Shown here: in pieces, positions 32,952 to 41,847 of the stretch
How the letters are laid out: each line of letters begins with the position of its first letter
Numbering within the stretch: the stretch's first letter is position 1
NCBI GenBank assembly: GCA_026645575.1
Contig: JAPKMW010000079.1
Coordinates: 1-54,068, forward strand
Reading direction: 5' to 3'
DNA: 54,068 bases
From: Caldilineaceae bacterium
GTDB lineage: Bacteria > Chloroflexota > Anaerolineae > Caldilineales > Caldilineaceae
Notes under the pieces: model-generated
Databases searched by the model: none
The model's input: only the letters and a program-made list of their open reading frames with translations
What the model was told of the DNA's origin: nothing
Made by a program: the position numbers and the translations under genes

Positions 32952-33936
32952 GAAATCGATTAGCCTCTCGAATAAACTCCAGACGCGGCCATGTGGCGCG
33001 ATCGGCCGGTAGATGAATGCGCATACCCAGATACGTTTTAAAATAATCTAAACCGCCGGCTAACCCACTGGCAACCAATTCTTGTTCTTTGGCAGGGTTG
33101 ATCTGCATTTGCAACGAATCGTCCAGATAGATCAACGCTCGATCAAATGCGCGGTGATAAGTTGGGGAGAGGCAGATGCCGTTACTAACTTCATCGGTGC
33201 TGCCTTCCGCTCCTACTGGTAAAATATGGGCTGCATCAATCAAGCGCAATTGAATTCTGGTCACAGCACAGCGGCGATCATAAGCATGAACGACTTTACG
33301 GCGGAAACTGGAATCGCGCGCAAGTTTGGAAACTTCTCGAATAATTCGTTCTCGTTCCGGTGTGATCGCTGTAACCTCATCCTCCTGAATCGTCGTCAGG
33401 GAAGAGGCGCGCGTCAATAGGTCAACCATTTGTGCGTTGGCACCTTCTTGGTGAAGAAGCGCCGCATTCAAACAATAGGCCCAAAATTGGTCGGGACGAA
33501 TGCCAATGGCAATTTCGTCGTTGCCTTTTGTGGTGAATGAAAAGCCGTATTGGAGCGCATCATTGAGGGCTGTAATCGGAATTTTGATCGATGGGGATCG
33601 GGTGGAAAATGATTGGTGCTTACGGAGATCGAAGCCGGCAAAACATTGTGTGTTGCCTTCATAACCAACTAACAGAGTCGGGCCATGTGGATTGTGGGCA
33701 AGAGGCGCCTGAACGCCGGTTAGTTGAATGCGATATTCGTTTTGAGGTCTTGTTGCACCACCGCCATGCGTTAATGTCCAGACGTAAATCCATACTTCAA
33801 AGGTGTTATGACCGTATTGAACGACAAAACGGCGCGGGTTGCCTTGCACGGACGAAAGCAGAATCGATGAGGCATCGCTTTCATCAAAGGCGTTGATTAT
33901 TGCTTTTACAATTTGGGGCGCGCTTACCGCAGGCAT
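32938..33936 (-). CDS. HNH endonuclease, probable restriction enzyme
   Basis: The 332 residues have a C-terminal HNH nuclease of the restriction type (HNH_2-like): CAVTRIQLRLIDAAHILPV with H237, NGICLSPTYHRAFD with N252 and H261. The N-terminal ~180 residues (including QNEYRIQLTG, TLLVGYEGNTQCFAGFDLR) resemble the target-recognition part of similar enzymes, where a methyl-independent binding fold precedes HNH. It lies 22 bp downstream of an M.PvuII-like methyltransferase on the same strand, so the pair is very likely a type II restriction-modification system. R.PvuII itself is a PD-(D/E)XK enzyme, so this is a different nuclease partner. Confidence 0.78.
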   Translation of the reverse strand: MPAVSAPQIVKAIINAFDESDASSILLSSVQGNPRRFVVQYGHNTFEVWIYVWTLTHGGGATRPQNEYRIQLTGVQAPLAHNPHGPTLLVGYEGNTQCFAGFDLRKHQSFSTRSPSIKIPITALNDALQYGFSFTTKGNDEIAIGIRPDQFWAYCLNAALLHQEGANAQMVDLLTRASSLTTIQEDEVTAITPERERIIREVSKLARDSSFRRKVVHAYDRRCAVTRIQLRLIDAAHILPVGAEGSTDEVSNGICLSPTYHRAFDRALIYLDDSLQMQINPAKEQELVASGLAGGLDYFKTYLGMRIHLPADRATWPRLEFIREANRFRGIK

Positions 33937-33958
33937 AAAGGATCAAGGCTCTTATTAG

Positions 33959-35029
33959 TTATTCAAAAAGGCTTAACTGAGCATTGGTGACAAATTCAGG
34001 CTCATCTACTTTGCCGTTGCTATGAGCAACAGCTTCCGGTCGCTGTTGACCACCATTCGTATCAATCGGTTTGATGTCTTCATCGTTGCCATTACGCCAA
34101 AGCACCGATGAATTATAAATTTTGTAATATTCAGCATCAGCCGCAGTGTCATTGCTGCCAGTTTGGCTACTAAATCGGCCCTTGGCGCCTTCGATATACT
34201 CTTCAACTACTTCACAGCAAACCCAGTTTCGTTGCAAACGTTCGCTTACTTCGCCGGTGACGCAACTGCCGCCAAAGGAATCAAGCACAAAATCGCCCTT
34301 GTCAGTCAACATCCGAATAAAATATTCAGGCAATTTGGCTGGGAAGCGCGCCGGATGCGGTTTGATGTTGCGTTCACGGCAGTAGCGCAGATAGTACGAG
34401 TTACTTTCTGTATTCGGGATGGCAATCAAATTGGGTGGAATCGCCCCGCCGTTATCAACGCTGAATTTTTCGCTAATATCATGCCCACTGGGGCGTAACT
34501 TGGCTTCATACCCATTTTTCAGCAGATCGTGCATGGAATCCGAGTAGGGAACAAGAACGCGCCGATTGCTGGCTTTGGGCCACGGGGTTTTGGAGAGCCA
34601 GAAGACGCAATTAATACCATCCTTGACTCGAATTCGCCGTACATTGACCCATTCAGCAGGGGTCGGCAATTTAGCCGGGTTCCACCAGTAAAACTCCTGG
34701 GCCAGAAAGAAATGATACTGGCGACACAACATGAGCAGCAGTTCAAAGTGATATAAACTTCTGGTTGGCTGACTAGGAATCCATGAGCCGCCGATGTCGA
34801 TAACCAGTGAGCCAGTCGGCTTTAAGATCCGGTAAAAGTGTTGCGCAAAGGGGCCAAACCATTCGAGATACTCGTGTTCTGCCACATTGCCATAATCTTT
34901 TTTGCGCAGCAAGGCAAACGGTGGACTGGTAAAGATCAAGACCACCGTTTCGTCGGCAACTTCTTGCGCCATATAATCAGCAGAATCACTGTGTATAATT
35001 TTGCCATAGGCGGTTGTGAATGTTTCCAT
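33959..35029 (-). CDS. M.PvuII-like DNA N4-cytosine methyltransferase
   Basis: This beta-class DNA methyltransferase has 356 residues. Catalytic motif IV is TSPPFALLRKKDYGN (SPPF at 35-38); motif I comes late, in LDSFGGSCVTGEV (about 250-262). The order IV to I and strings such as FYWWNPAKLPTPAEWVNVRRIRVKD, LRPSGHDI, DNGGAIPPNL and HPARFPAKLPE are, from memory, close to M.PvuII, which makes N4-methylcytosine in CAGCTG. The same or a related target is likely. The frame reaches 35170, but a sigma-70 promoter at 35064-35036 would start transcription on the second of two ATGs (35029). The C-terminal 90 residues are variable. The HNH nuclease follows 22 bp on. Confidence 0.88.
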   Translation of the reverse strand: METFTTAYGKIIHSDSADYMAQEVADETVVLIFTSPPFALLRKKDYGNVAEHEYLEWFGPFAQHFYRILKPTGSLVIDIGGSWIPSQPTRSLYHFELLLMLCRQYHFFLAQEFYWWNPAKLPTPAEWVNVRRIRVKDGINCVFWLSKTPWPKASNRRVLVPYSDSMHDLLKNGYEAKLRPSGHDISEKFSVDNGGAIPPNLIAIPNTESNSYYLRYCRERNIKPHPARFPAKLPEYFIRMLTDKGDFVLDSFGGSCVTGEVSERLQRNWVCCEVVEEYIEGAKGRFSSQTGSNDTAADAEYYKIYNSSVLWRNGNDEDIKPIDTNGGQQRPEAVAHSNGKVDEPEFVTNAQLSLFE

Positions 35030-35035
35030 CATGCT

Positions 35036-35064
35036 ATTGTACCCAAAGCCGCTGAATTCGACAA
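35036..35064 (-). promoter_or_regulatory. Promoter of the restriction-modification operon (leaderless)
   Basis: TTGTCG (35064-35059), a 17-bp spacer and TACAAT (35041-35036). The expected start is 7 nt further, at the A of the ATG at 35029. No ribosome-binding site is visible there. Confidence 0.72.
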
Positions 35065-35124
35065 ACATTTGTGCTATAACAACGAACGCGTCGGCGGAAA
35101 ACGCGTTCGTTGCTGCTATGGGTG

Positions 35125-36330
35125 TTACGGCCGCGCCGGGCTGCCATCCGGCCAGCGGGTTTGTGTCCACTCTTCGACAAAGTCCTGGCAGGGGTACTTG
35201 GCGGCCAGCTTTTCGTCGATGTCGATGCCCAAGCCCGGCTTGTCATTCGGGTACATGTATCCTTTGCGTACTTCGGGCAGGCCAGGGAAGATCTCGTAGA
35301 AGACTTCCGAGAAGCGACACCACTCTTGCACGCCAAAGTTAGGCGCCCAGAGATCGAGGTGCAAGTTGGCGGCATGGCCGACGGGCGAGGTGTCACCCGG
35401 CCCGTGCCAGGCGGTGCGCACGCCATACATGTTGGCAAAGAGCGCCACCGCCCGCGCCGGGGTAATGCCCCCCATCTGGCTGACATGCATCCGAATATAG
35501 TCAATCAATCGATTTTCGACTGGGTATTGCCATTCATGTGGGTTGTTGTAAAGCTCACCCATGGCTAGCGGCGTGGCGCACTGTTGGCGGATACGCTCGA
35601 ACCAGACATTATCTTCCGGCGCCAGAGCGTCTTCCAGGAAGAAGAGTTTGAAGCGTTCGACATCCTTGGCAAATTGCACGGCGTCAATCGGCGCCAGCCG
35701 TTCGTGAATGTCGTGCAAAATTTCGACTTCATAACCGACCGTGTTGCGCACATGTTCAATTGCATCCAAAGCGGCGCGCATGTAGTGCTTTGGGTCATAG
35801 TAGGCGCCGGGGGGCGACCCTTCGGGGCGCCGATCCGATGCACCCCGGCCACCATAGCCGCCGGCCTGGACACGGATGTAATGATAGCCCTGCTCCATAT
35901 ACTTGCGCACGCTCTCTTCGATCTCTTTGGGGTCGCGGCCATCGGCGTGGGCATAACAGGCAGCGGCTTCGCGACACTTGCCCCCCAACAGTTCATAGAC
36001 CGGCATATTGGCGAGCTTGCCCTTAATGTCCCATAGCGCCTGGTCGATGCCCGAAATGGCGTTGTTAAGAACCGGGCCATTGCGCCAGTAGCTATGAACC
36101 GCCGCCATGCGGTAAAACTCTTCAATGCGAGAGACATCGCGGCCAATGGCAAAGGGTTTCAGATGTTTCTCCAGAGCAGCGACAACCGCATGAAAACGCT
36201 GCGTAAAGGTCGCGCAGCCGACGCCATACAGCCCCGGCTCCGAGGTGATGACCTTGACGATGACCAGGCGCTGCGACGTGGGTTGCGTCGTGATCACCTG
36301 GACATCCTGAATGGTAATTGGTTTGGACAT
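35125..36330 (-). CDS. Mannonate dehydratase-family (ManD-like) enolase-superfamily enzyme
   Basis: This enzyme has 401 residues of the mandelate racemase/enolase superfamily, D-mannonate dehydratase branch. Visible marks: YWRNGPVLNNAISGIDQALWDIKGKLANMPVYELLGG, the VRVQAGGYGG-type linker HYIRVQAGGYGGRG, metal ligands in EILHDIHERL, LEDALAPED and AMGELYNN, and later HVSQMGGITPARA and WHGPGDTSPVGHAANLHLD. These match the ManD subgroup that dehydrates D-mannonate or D-gluconate to 2-keto-3-deoxygluconate; low-activity members exist, so the substrate is not certain. The frame runs to 36411, but ATG 36330 begins the conserved part. The first 80 bp upstream hold a repeat. Confidence 0.85.
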   Translation of the reverse strand: MSKPITIQDVQVITTQPTSQRLVIVKVITSEPGLYGVGCATFTQRFHAVVAALEKHLKPFAIGRDVSRIEEFYRMAAVHSYWRNGPVLNNAISGIDQALWDIKGKLANMPVYELLGGKCREAAACYAHADGRDPKEIEESVRKYMEQGYHYIRVQAGGYGGRGASDRRPEGSPPGAYYDPKHYMRAALDAIEHVRNTVGYEVEILHDIHERLAPIDAVQFAKDVERFKLFFLEDALAPEDNVWFERIRQQCATPLAMGELYNNPHEWQYPVENRLIDYIRMHVSQMGGITPARAVALFANMYGVRTAWHGPGDTSPVGHAANLHLDLWAPNFGVQEWCRFSEVFYEIFPGLPEVRKGYMYPNDKPGLGIDIDEKLAAKYPCQDFVEEWTQTRWPDGSPARP

Positions 36331-36345
36331 GAGTGGTTCCTGTTT

Positions 36346-36406
36346 GTGTTGCGTGTTGCGTGTTGCGTTGCCTGAGCTTGTCGAAGGCAATGCAACACGC
36401 AACACG
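36346..36406. repeat. GTGTTGC inverted repeat enclosing a CTTCGACAAGCTCAG element
   Basis: GTGTTGCGTGTTGCG (36346-36360) pairs with 36391-36406; CCTGAGCTTGTCGAAGG lies in the loop (36371-36387). The latter palindrome-like string is a widespread bacterial intergenic element. The hairpin lies just upstream of the ManD-like gene. Confidence 0.6.
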
Positions 36407-36441
36407 ATCATGAATGCTGAAGCGGGGAGAGCCTTACTTTA

Positions 36442-37212
36442 TCACGCGCCTTCAAATAACTCAAACGGCATGTAAAACTCATGGGTCTTGGGGGTGCCGT
36501 GGCCGTCGATCCAAGTTGTGCCGATGCCACGATGGGAGATAGCCGCCGTGACAATGGCTTTATTAAAGGGGCTGACCGACGGCATCCCTAGGTATTCGTC
36601 CACCGGCATCCAGAGACATTCGGCAATTTCTGCTTCGTCGCGCACGATCTCGGTGCTGAGGGGGGAGAGGCGGCAAATAAAATAAATGTCCGATTTGCCG
36701 AAGCGGGCACCGTGCCAGTGTCGAAAACAGATGAGCGCTTCAAACTTGGCCTGTACCCCCGTCTCTTCGTAGACTTCGCGCACCACGGCGTCGGCCAGGT
36801 GTTCATCCTTGTCCACCAGACCGCCCGGCAGCTTATAGAACTTGGGACGATCCACGCGATGGTACTTTTCACTGACAACGAGCAATTCATTGCGGTCGTT
36901 GACCACCACACCGCCGACGCCGATGTAGTGGGAAGCATAAGGGGGCACAAAGGCGTCGGGTTGTAAGCGGTAGACTAGCGTGGACTGTTCCGCTGTGCTG
37001 TGATGGAAGAAAAAGCCCTGTTCCACCGCATAGGGAATAAAGGCCACTTTGGCCACCGGCACCTCCAACCAGACCAACTTCAGATCATCCTGGCGCCAAA
37101 GCGCCAGCGACGCTTGCCACGCATCTTGAAAGGCTTCGAGCGTTGCGGGGAGCGCCGCCGGATTGATCATGACACCGCCAAAGTTGTTGACGGTATGTTC
37201 GAGCGCACTCAT
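36442..37212 (-). CDS. Nudix hydrolase
   Basis: This protein has 256 residues with the Nudix box GGLVDKDEHLADAVVREVYEETGV (about 130-153; G-x5-E-x7-R-E-x2-E-E-x-G pattern intact), so it should hydrolyse a nucleoside diphosphate linked to another group. The ~95 residues before it (FQDAWQASLALWRQDDLKLVWLEVP) resemble the N-terminal domain of plant-type NUDT6/FGF-antisense Nudix proteins, which fits the extra length. Substrate unknown. The frame runs to 37311, but ATG 37212 has GGAGA upstream and starts a normal N-terminus. Monocistronic, with hairpin 37240-37286 just upstream. Confidence 0.86.
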   Translation of the reverse strand: MSALEHTVNNFGGVMINPAALPATLEAFQDAWQASLALWRQDDLKLVWLEVPVAKVAFIPYAVEQGFFFHHSTAEQSTLVYRLQPDAFVPPYASHYIGVGGVVVNDRNELLVVSEKYHRVDRPKFYKLPGGLVDKDEHLADAVVREVYEETGVQAKFEALICFRHWHGARFGKSDIYFICRLSPLSTEIVRDEAEIAECLWMPVDEYLGMPSVSPFNKAIVTAAISHRGIGTTWIDGHGTPKTHEFYMPFELFEGA

Positions 37213-37239
37213 CTTGGGTTCTCCATCTTCAAGAATATA

Positions 37240-37286
37240 GCACAATCGCTCAGGTTGGGTGCGGCACCCGACCTGAGCGATTGTGC
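37240..37286. repeat. Near-perfect 22-bp hairpin
   Basis: GCACAATCGCTCAGGT and TGGGTGC are matched by their complement with one mismatch and almost no loop. It separates the Nudix gene from the gene upstream on the same strand. Confidence 0.75.
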
Positions 37287-37368
37287 TAAAATAAAAACAG
37301 CCACAGATCACGCAGGGCGAAGCTGTGGCTTGACAAGGACAGGAAAAACAGGAAAGACGTCAGAATTG

Positions 37369-37974
37369 CTATGCGGCCATACGCCCAGTTTTGTTCCAAA
37401 TGTAGGTCGCCTTGGCCTTGGGCAGTTGGGTCAGGTCGGTGGGATTCTTCTTATCCACCGGTTGGAGACCGGCACGTTCAATAACCAGACGAGCCAGTTC
37501 CGGGTCATATACCCGATCTTCGCGCTCAATAGTCAACTCACCTGGCTCCTGATAGTAGACCTTGAGCGTTGTATCCTGATATTCGGCATCAGTCCGGCGC
37601 ACGACTAGATCCACCCGTTGTAGATTTTCCCATGCCCAAACCTTGGTCGGCAAGAGGAAGCGAATTGGGTTGCGGATCACCAGGGCGTCTTCGCGCACTT
37701 CATAACTCTGGTAGACATCCAGCAAGCTACCATAGATAAAGAGCAACCCCCACAGCACAAATGTCCAGGCGGTAGCTTCAGCAAAAAAGGTATGGGTCAA
37801 ATCCATGGAAAAGGCCAGGGTGCCTGTGACAAACATGGCTACACCGACAGCCATATTCCGATGGGTGCCGGTAAAAATAATTTTGGTCTTTTCGTTGACC
37901 GGTGTTTCGTTGGTTGTCTCAGTTTCACTTGAATGATCGGCCACTTGCTCAATGGCTTGGGCAATCGTTGTCAT
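37369..37974 (-). CDS. Membrane protein with PH-like cytoplasmic domain
   Basis: No named family. The 201 residues show a polar N-terminus, two hydrophobic segments (MAVGVAMFVTGTLAFSMDL and TAWTFVLWGLLFIYGSLL, about residues 40-80) and then a beta-rich domain beginning YEVREDALVIRNPIRFLLPTKVWAWENLQRVDLVV. This layout (two membrane helices, then a YxVxxDxLxIRN strand and a W-E-x-I/L-Q-R-V strand) is that of bacterial PH-like membrane proteins. The role is unknown. GAGGAG precedes the ATG. A hairpin separates it from the Nudix gene downstream. Confidence 0.7.
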   Translation of the reverse strand: MTTIAQAIEQVADHSSETETTNETPVNEKTKIIFTGTHRNMAVGVAMFVTGTLAFSMDLTHTFFAEATAWTFVLWGLLFIYGSLLDVYQSYEVREDALVIRNPIRFLLPTKVWAWENLQRVDLVVRRTDAEYQDTTLKVYYQEPGELTIEREDRVYDPELARLVIERAGLQPVDKKNPTDLTQLPKAKATYIWNKTGRMAA

Positions 37975-38153
37975 AGCTTACTCCTCACTAGATCACGCTA
38001 TGGTAATTCTATCTCTTTTTAGTATAGCCCTGATCGACTGTAGACCCAAATTTGGGTTGTGCATATTTGCACAATGCAAGCGTGCCACGTGCTATGTGAT
38101 TCGTACCTTTCAACAAGCGCAGCGGTCACGAATAGCGCATCACGCATCACGCA

Positions 38154-39527
38154 TCATGTAACACTCAGCTTGTAGCCCCGCCCGCGCACGGTCGTTAAGA
38201 AATGGGGGGCGCCGGCGTCCTGTTCGATCTTTTGGCGCAGGCGGCTCACTAGCTTTTCAATGCGGGCGTCATCGACTTCGTCAATATACTCTTCGCCCCA
38301 GACCTGGCTGACAATCTGATATTTATCGATAATCTTGTCAGGATTTTGGAAGAGCAGCAACATGAGGCGATACTCAAGATTTGTCAGTGTCTCCACCGGC
38401 GCGCCATTGACCAGCACTTCCCCACTCGCCACATCCACCCAAAGGGCAGCGGTGTCGGGGCTAGTCTGGACGGTTTTGCGTTGCACATACTCTGAAAAGA
38501 GTCGTGCGAAGAATTGGGGCTTGCCTTCCACCTTAAAGAGCAGATGCTGCCGAAGCAATTGCGCCACCATAGCCGGATCACCTTCCTGTTCTGCCTTAAA
38601 GAGGCCCAACAATTCGACCTGTTCAGCGGCGGTGCATTTCTCCCATATTTTGGCGCATTCCCGTTGCAGATACTCATCGGCGCGCACCTGACGCGCCACT
38701 TGTCGGTATAATTGCCAACGTTCAACGGTGTCGCCAGTGGGGGGCGTTGTTTCCAGGCTCTCCGCCAACAGCCGGCAAACCCCCTCCAACAAACGGGGAT
38801 GACCGCCGGCCCATTCATAGATAAAATCAATATCAGCGGATTGAAAGGCGACAACATGCACGGTGCTGTAGCTGTGAATGAAGCGCTCGACATCCGGTCG
38901 CGTCAGGGGCGCCAGATACCAGGTGTGATGGCTAAAAAGTTCACAAAATTCGCTGCAATGATCTTCACTGCGTTGTAAAGTTAACGGCTGCACGGTTGCG
39001 GTGACATAGGCCAACGTGGTTTTATAGCGATCCTTGAGCGCCCGCAGGTTGAGAAAAACACGCGCTGAAATTTGGGCGAAAGGTTCATCAAACTCGTCAA
39101 AGAGTAGAATCAACTTGCGCCGCGTCGATTGCAAGACGGCGGTAAGCCCCCGGTTAAAACTGAGCGGCACCTGAAACTCGCTGCTGGGCGCCACCAACAT
39201 TTCATAGGCGCCCACCAGTTCCGGCAACGCCGCGACCTGGGGATTGCTCTCTTGCAAACAGCGTAAGACGACTTCATAAAAGCCGTGATCGCTCATCGCC
39301 AACATGCGATTGCAGTCGATGTAGATCGGCAAAAATTCATGTCCGGCTTCCCCCATCTCTTGGGTCCACACATCCGGCTGCGCCAGGATGCGTAAGAGCG
39401 CCGACTTGCCGATATTGCTAAAGCCAATCACCTCGACGCAATTCAGATTGTAGAGATTTTGGATAATATGTTGAATGTCTGGTCGACGCATGTAACTGCC
39501 TTCAACCAGGCGCAGTGTGTCGGGCAT
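38154..39527 (-). CDS. ATPase-winged helix regulator (STAND-like with OmpR-type DNA-binding domain)
   Basis: The 457 residues hold an N-terminal AAA/STAND ATPase (about 15-330; P-loop [12 protein letters not shown], Walker [13 protein letters not shown]) and a C-terminal OmpR-type winged helix (about 360-455; [20 protein letters not shown], then [29 protein letters not shown] and TVRGRGYKL). The order is opposite to that of SARP regulators, where DNA binding comes first. Target genes are unknown. No ribosome-binding site is clear at the ATG. It is a single gene with a repeat-rich region upstream. Confidence 0.85.
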   Translation of the reverse strand: MPDTLRLVEGSYMRRPDIQHIIQNLYNLNCVEVIGFSNIGKSALLRILAQPDVWTQEMGEAGHEFLPIYIDCNRMLAMSDHGFYEVVLRCLQESNPQVAALPELVGAYEMLVAPSSEFQVPLSFNRGLTAVLQSTRRKLILLFDEFDEPFAQISARVFLNLRALKDRYKTTLAYVTATVQPLTLQRSEDHCSEFCELFSHHTWYLAPLTRPDVERFIHSYSTVHVVAFQSADIDFIYEWAGGHPRLLEGVCRLLAESLETTPPTGDTVERWQLYRQVARQVRADEYLQRECAKIWEKCTAAEQVELLGLFKAEQEGDPAMVAQLLRQHLLFKVEGKPQFFARLFSEYVQRKTVQTSPDTAALWVDVASGEVLVNGAPVETLTNLEYRLMLLLFQNPDKIIDKYQIVSQVWGEEYIDEVDDARIEKLVSRLRQKIEQDAGAPHFLTTVRGRGYKLSVT

Positions 39528-39626
39528 TGTTTTCTATTATTATTGGTTGACTTCAGTAATAACTTAGTGATACACTAACCTCAGTGGATCTTATCGACAA
39601 AACGGATAAAAGCGCCCGCAAGGGGA

Positions 39627-39645
39627 CGCCCCTACCCTATAGGCG
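39627..39645. repeat. Dispersed repeat with CCCCTACCCTATAGG core, copy 2
   Basis: CGCCCCTACCCTATAGGCG, identical to 1536-1554. The preceding GCAAGGGGA matches the inverted copy at the end of the window. The stretch 39528-39834 holds no gene. Confidence 0.65.
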
Positions 39646-39694
39646 GAATCTATTTAGCTTATCTAGGAATGAGGATTAAATAAATCCGACAAAA

Positions 39695-39721
39695 CTTGTC
39701 AGGTCTCTCAGACCTGACAAG
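39695..39721. repeat. 12-bp perfect hairpin
   Basis: CTTGTCAGGTCT and its complement around CTC, preceded by AAAA. Sits between the divergent ATPase-winged helix regulator and zinc-ribbon genes, so it is more likely regulatory or a dispersed element than a terminator. Confidence 0.6.
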
Positions 39722-39834
39722 CTTGAAGTTGCTGGGTTTATTTTGTCGCCATTCCGTAGGTAATCATACACCCGATAGACAGAAACGAACAATTGGCAGC
39801 ACGGTTTTGCTAGTTTAAAAATGAGGTCAACCCA

Positions 39835-40239
39835 ATGAGCGAGGTACAACGAATCTGCCCCCACTGTGGCGAGGCCGGCCCTTTAGCGGCGCGCTACTGC
39901 CCCCATTGTGGCGCTGATAGTCAAGCAGCCTTACCGGCCCCCCAGTCCACCTTCCCCCTGGCGCTGACCAAAGCCGCCTTGCCGATCTTAGCCGGCGCTG
40001 CCAGTCTGGCCCTGCGCGCTGCCTGGAAATTACTACAAAGTCGGATGACCGCCAATGTCACCGAACAGGCGGTCCAATCCTTGCGCACGGCCCGCAATGC
40101 CCACTCCCCAGCGCCCATGACACCCCCTGTTCAGCGGCCCCACCGCACCATCCGCATTCGCTCCGCTTGGTCTGTCACCGACGGCAATGGTGTGCGTCGC
40201 AGCGGCGTTAGCGAACACCAGATTGAGATTGATGATTAG
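39835..40239 (+). CDS. Zinc-ribbon protein of unknown function
   Basis: The 134 residues begin with a double CxxC zinc ribbon (CPHCGEAGPLAARYCPHCGAD, residues 8-28), followed by a mildly hydrophobic segment (LTKAALPILAGAASLALRAA, about residues 43-62) that could be a membrane anchor, and a polar C-terminus. Such short zinc-ribbon plus hydrophobic-helix proteins are common in this phylum and uncharacterised. GAGG lies a suitable distance before the ATG. It is a single gene, convergent with the HtrA protease. Confidence 0.68.
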   Translation: MSEVQRICPHCGEAGPLAARYCPHCGADSQAALPAPQSTFPLALTKAALPILAGAASLALRAAWKLLQSRMTANVTEQAVQSLRTARNAHSPAPMTPPVQRPHRTIRIRSAWSVTDGNGVRRSGVSEHQIEIDD

Positions 40240-40271
40240 CCCAGAGTCTGTAGTCCAGAGTTGTTCAGTCA

Positions 40272-40313
40272 TTGACTACGGACTTTGGACTACGGACTTT
40301 GGACTACGGACTA
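40272..40313. repeat. Tandem GGACTTTGGACTACGGACTA repeats
   Basis: GACTACGGACTTTG occurs twice in a row, followed by GACTACGGACTA. It belongs to the same family as the repeats at 1661 and 51894, and overlaps the last codons of the HtrA gene. Confidence 0.6.
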
Positions 40314-41584
40314 ATTTGCTCCGGTCGGGGCGCTAGGGTCATCTCTAGCGTCATGCTCTGCCCATCGCGCAAGACTTTGAGCGTTACGACATCACCGGGA
40401 CTGGTGTAGTATTCCAGGTAGGCCAGAATATCGTCAAAGCTGCTGATCGGCTCGTCGTTGATCGCCAGAATGATGTCGCCACCGGTATTTTCTGGACAGA
40501 TGCCTAAATACTTAGTCTGCGAAGCTCCCTTGCCGCCACGCAAACCCGCCCGTGCTGCTGGCGTTCCGCGGATCACATCGCTAATATAGGCGCCACGCAA
40601 ATTTTTATCGATCTGTAAATCTTCGGCGCAAATGGGACTGAGAGTTTCCCCGCGCACGCCCATATAGCTATGCTGATAATTCCCCTCAGTGATCAACGCC
40701 GGCACCACCCGCTCGACAATGGCAATGGGAATGGCAAAGCCCACCCCGCTATTGGCGCGCACCTCGGAGCGAATTTGGGCATTGACGCCGATGACTTCAC
40801 CCTGTTCATTGAGCAAGGGACCACCGGAATTGCCGGGATTAATGGCGGCGTCGGTTTGGATCGCCGCCGGAATATTAAAGTTATTGCTGGCCGTTAGGGA
40901 ACGGTTGAGGGCGCTGACAATGCCACTGGTCATGGTGCCGACCAGACCAAACGGATTGCCGATGGCAACGACCCGATTGCCGACTGCAACGTTTTCCATT
41001 TCTCCGCGCCGCACCGGGTGCAAGGTGTACCCTTCGGGGTCGATCTGTAAGACGGCCAGATCGCTGCTCACATCAACGCCAATGATTTCGGCAACGGCCA
41101 CACTGCCGTCGTTAAAGGTCACCTGTAATTGGCTACTACCTTCAACCACATGATGATTAGTGACAATGTGTCCATATTCATCCCAGACAAAGCCGGAGCC
41201 GCCGCCGGCCGGCAAGAGATCTTCGTCATTGAAGTTATGGTTGCCGAGTGCGTTTAAGTCGCTGCCTGAACTCAAGGCTGTAATGTTGACCACCGATGGG
41301 TTGACCAGGGCGTAAACATTTTTGAGAACAGCGCTTTCATAGTCGCCGCCTTCCGGGGTCGCAATCACCAACACCGGTTCCGGCGCCGGCGCCACCACGC
41401 GAATGGCTTGCACTGCCGGTGCGCTGGTAAGGTGCACGGTGTCAACCGTGTGCCGGGCTTCCCGGTTCCAAACAAAGACCCCGAAGATCAAGGCCAAAAT
41501 ACAGACCGCCCAGATAAAGGCGAAGCCAACGCCGACCACCATCACTATCTGCGCACCCAATCCCCGCTTTGGCGACTCTACCAT
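40304..41584 (-). CDS. HtrA/DegP-like serine protease
   Basis: This membrane-anchored trypsin-like protease has 426 residues. A single N-terminal transmembrane helix (IVMVVGVGFAFIWAVCILALIF) is followed by a protease domain (about 80-300) with His in IVTNHHVVEG, Asp in SSDLAVLQID and Ser in INPGNSGGPLL. The PDZ domain (about 310-415; GDIILAINDEPISSFDDIL) binds substrates. It probably degrades or chaperones misfolded proteins outside the membrane. AGGAG precedes the ATG at 41584. Some 30 bp of its 3' end lies in a dispersed tandem repeat. Confidence 0.9.
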   Translation of the reverse strand: MVESPKRGLGAQIVMVVGVGFAFIWAVCILALIFGVFVWNREARHTVDTVHLTSAPAVQAIRVVAPAPEPVLVIATPEGGDYESAVLKNVYALVNPSVVNITALSSGSDLNALGNHNFNDEDLLPAGGGSGFVWDEYGHIVTNHHVVEGSSQLQVTFNDGSVAVAEIIGVDVSSDLAVLQIDPEGYTLHPVRRGEMENVAVGNRVVAIGNPFGLVGTMTSGIVSALNRSLTASNNFNIPAAIQTDAAINPGNSGGPLLNEQGEVIGVNAQIRSEVRANSGVGFAIPIAIVERVVPALITEGNYQHSYMGVRGETLSPICAEDLQIDKNLRGAYISDVIRGTPAARAGLRGGKGASQTKYLGICPENTGGDIILAINDEPISSFDDILAYLEYYTSPGDVVTLKVLRDGQSMTLEMTLAPRPEQISP

Positions 41585-41785
41585 ACCGTAAACTCCTACT
41601 CTTTAGCGCAACCAACCCGTACTCCAATACGCCTACATTTGTGTCGCAGAACTTACAGCAAACGTCACACCCGTCGGGAGTCGCATAAATCCCCTCTATT
41701 TTACGTGCAGAAGCGTAATTATGAAAGTGTGCTATCCCCGAAAAACAATGTTCGAGCGCTACGCCGCACTCGCTACCTATAGCGC

Positions 41786-41814
41786 TTGGAAGCTCCCTGT
41801 GAATGTGATATACT
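41786..41814 (+). promoter_or_regulatory. Sigma-70-type promoter
   Basis: TTGGAA, a 17-bp spacer and TATACT. Transcription would begin near 41820, which rules out the ATG at 41818 and supports ATG 41848 for the LysM gene. Confidence 0.75.
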
Positions 41815-41847
41815 GATTTGCCAGAACCTATATTACCGAGAACGTTC

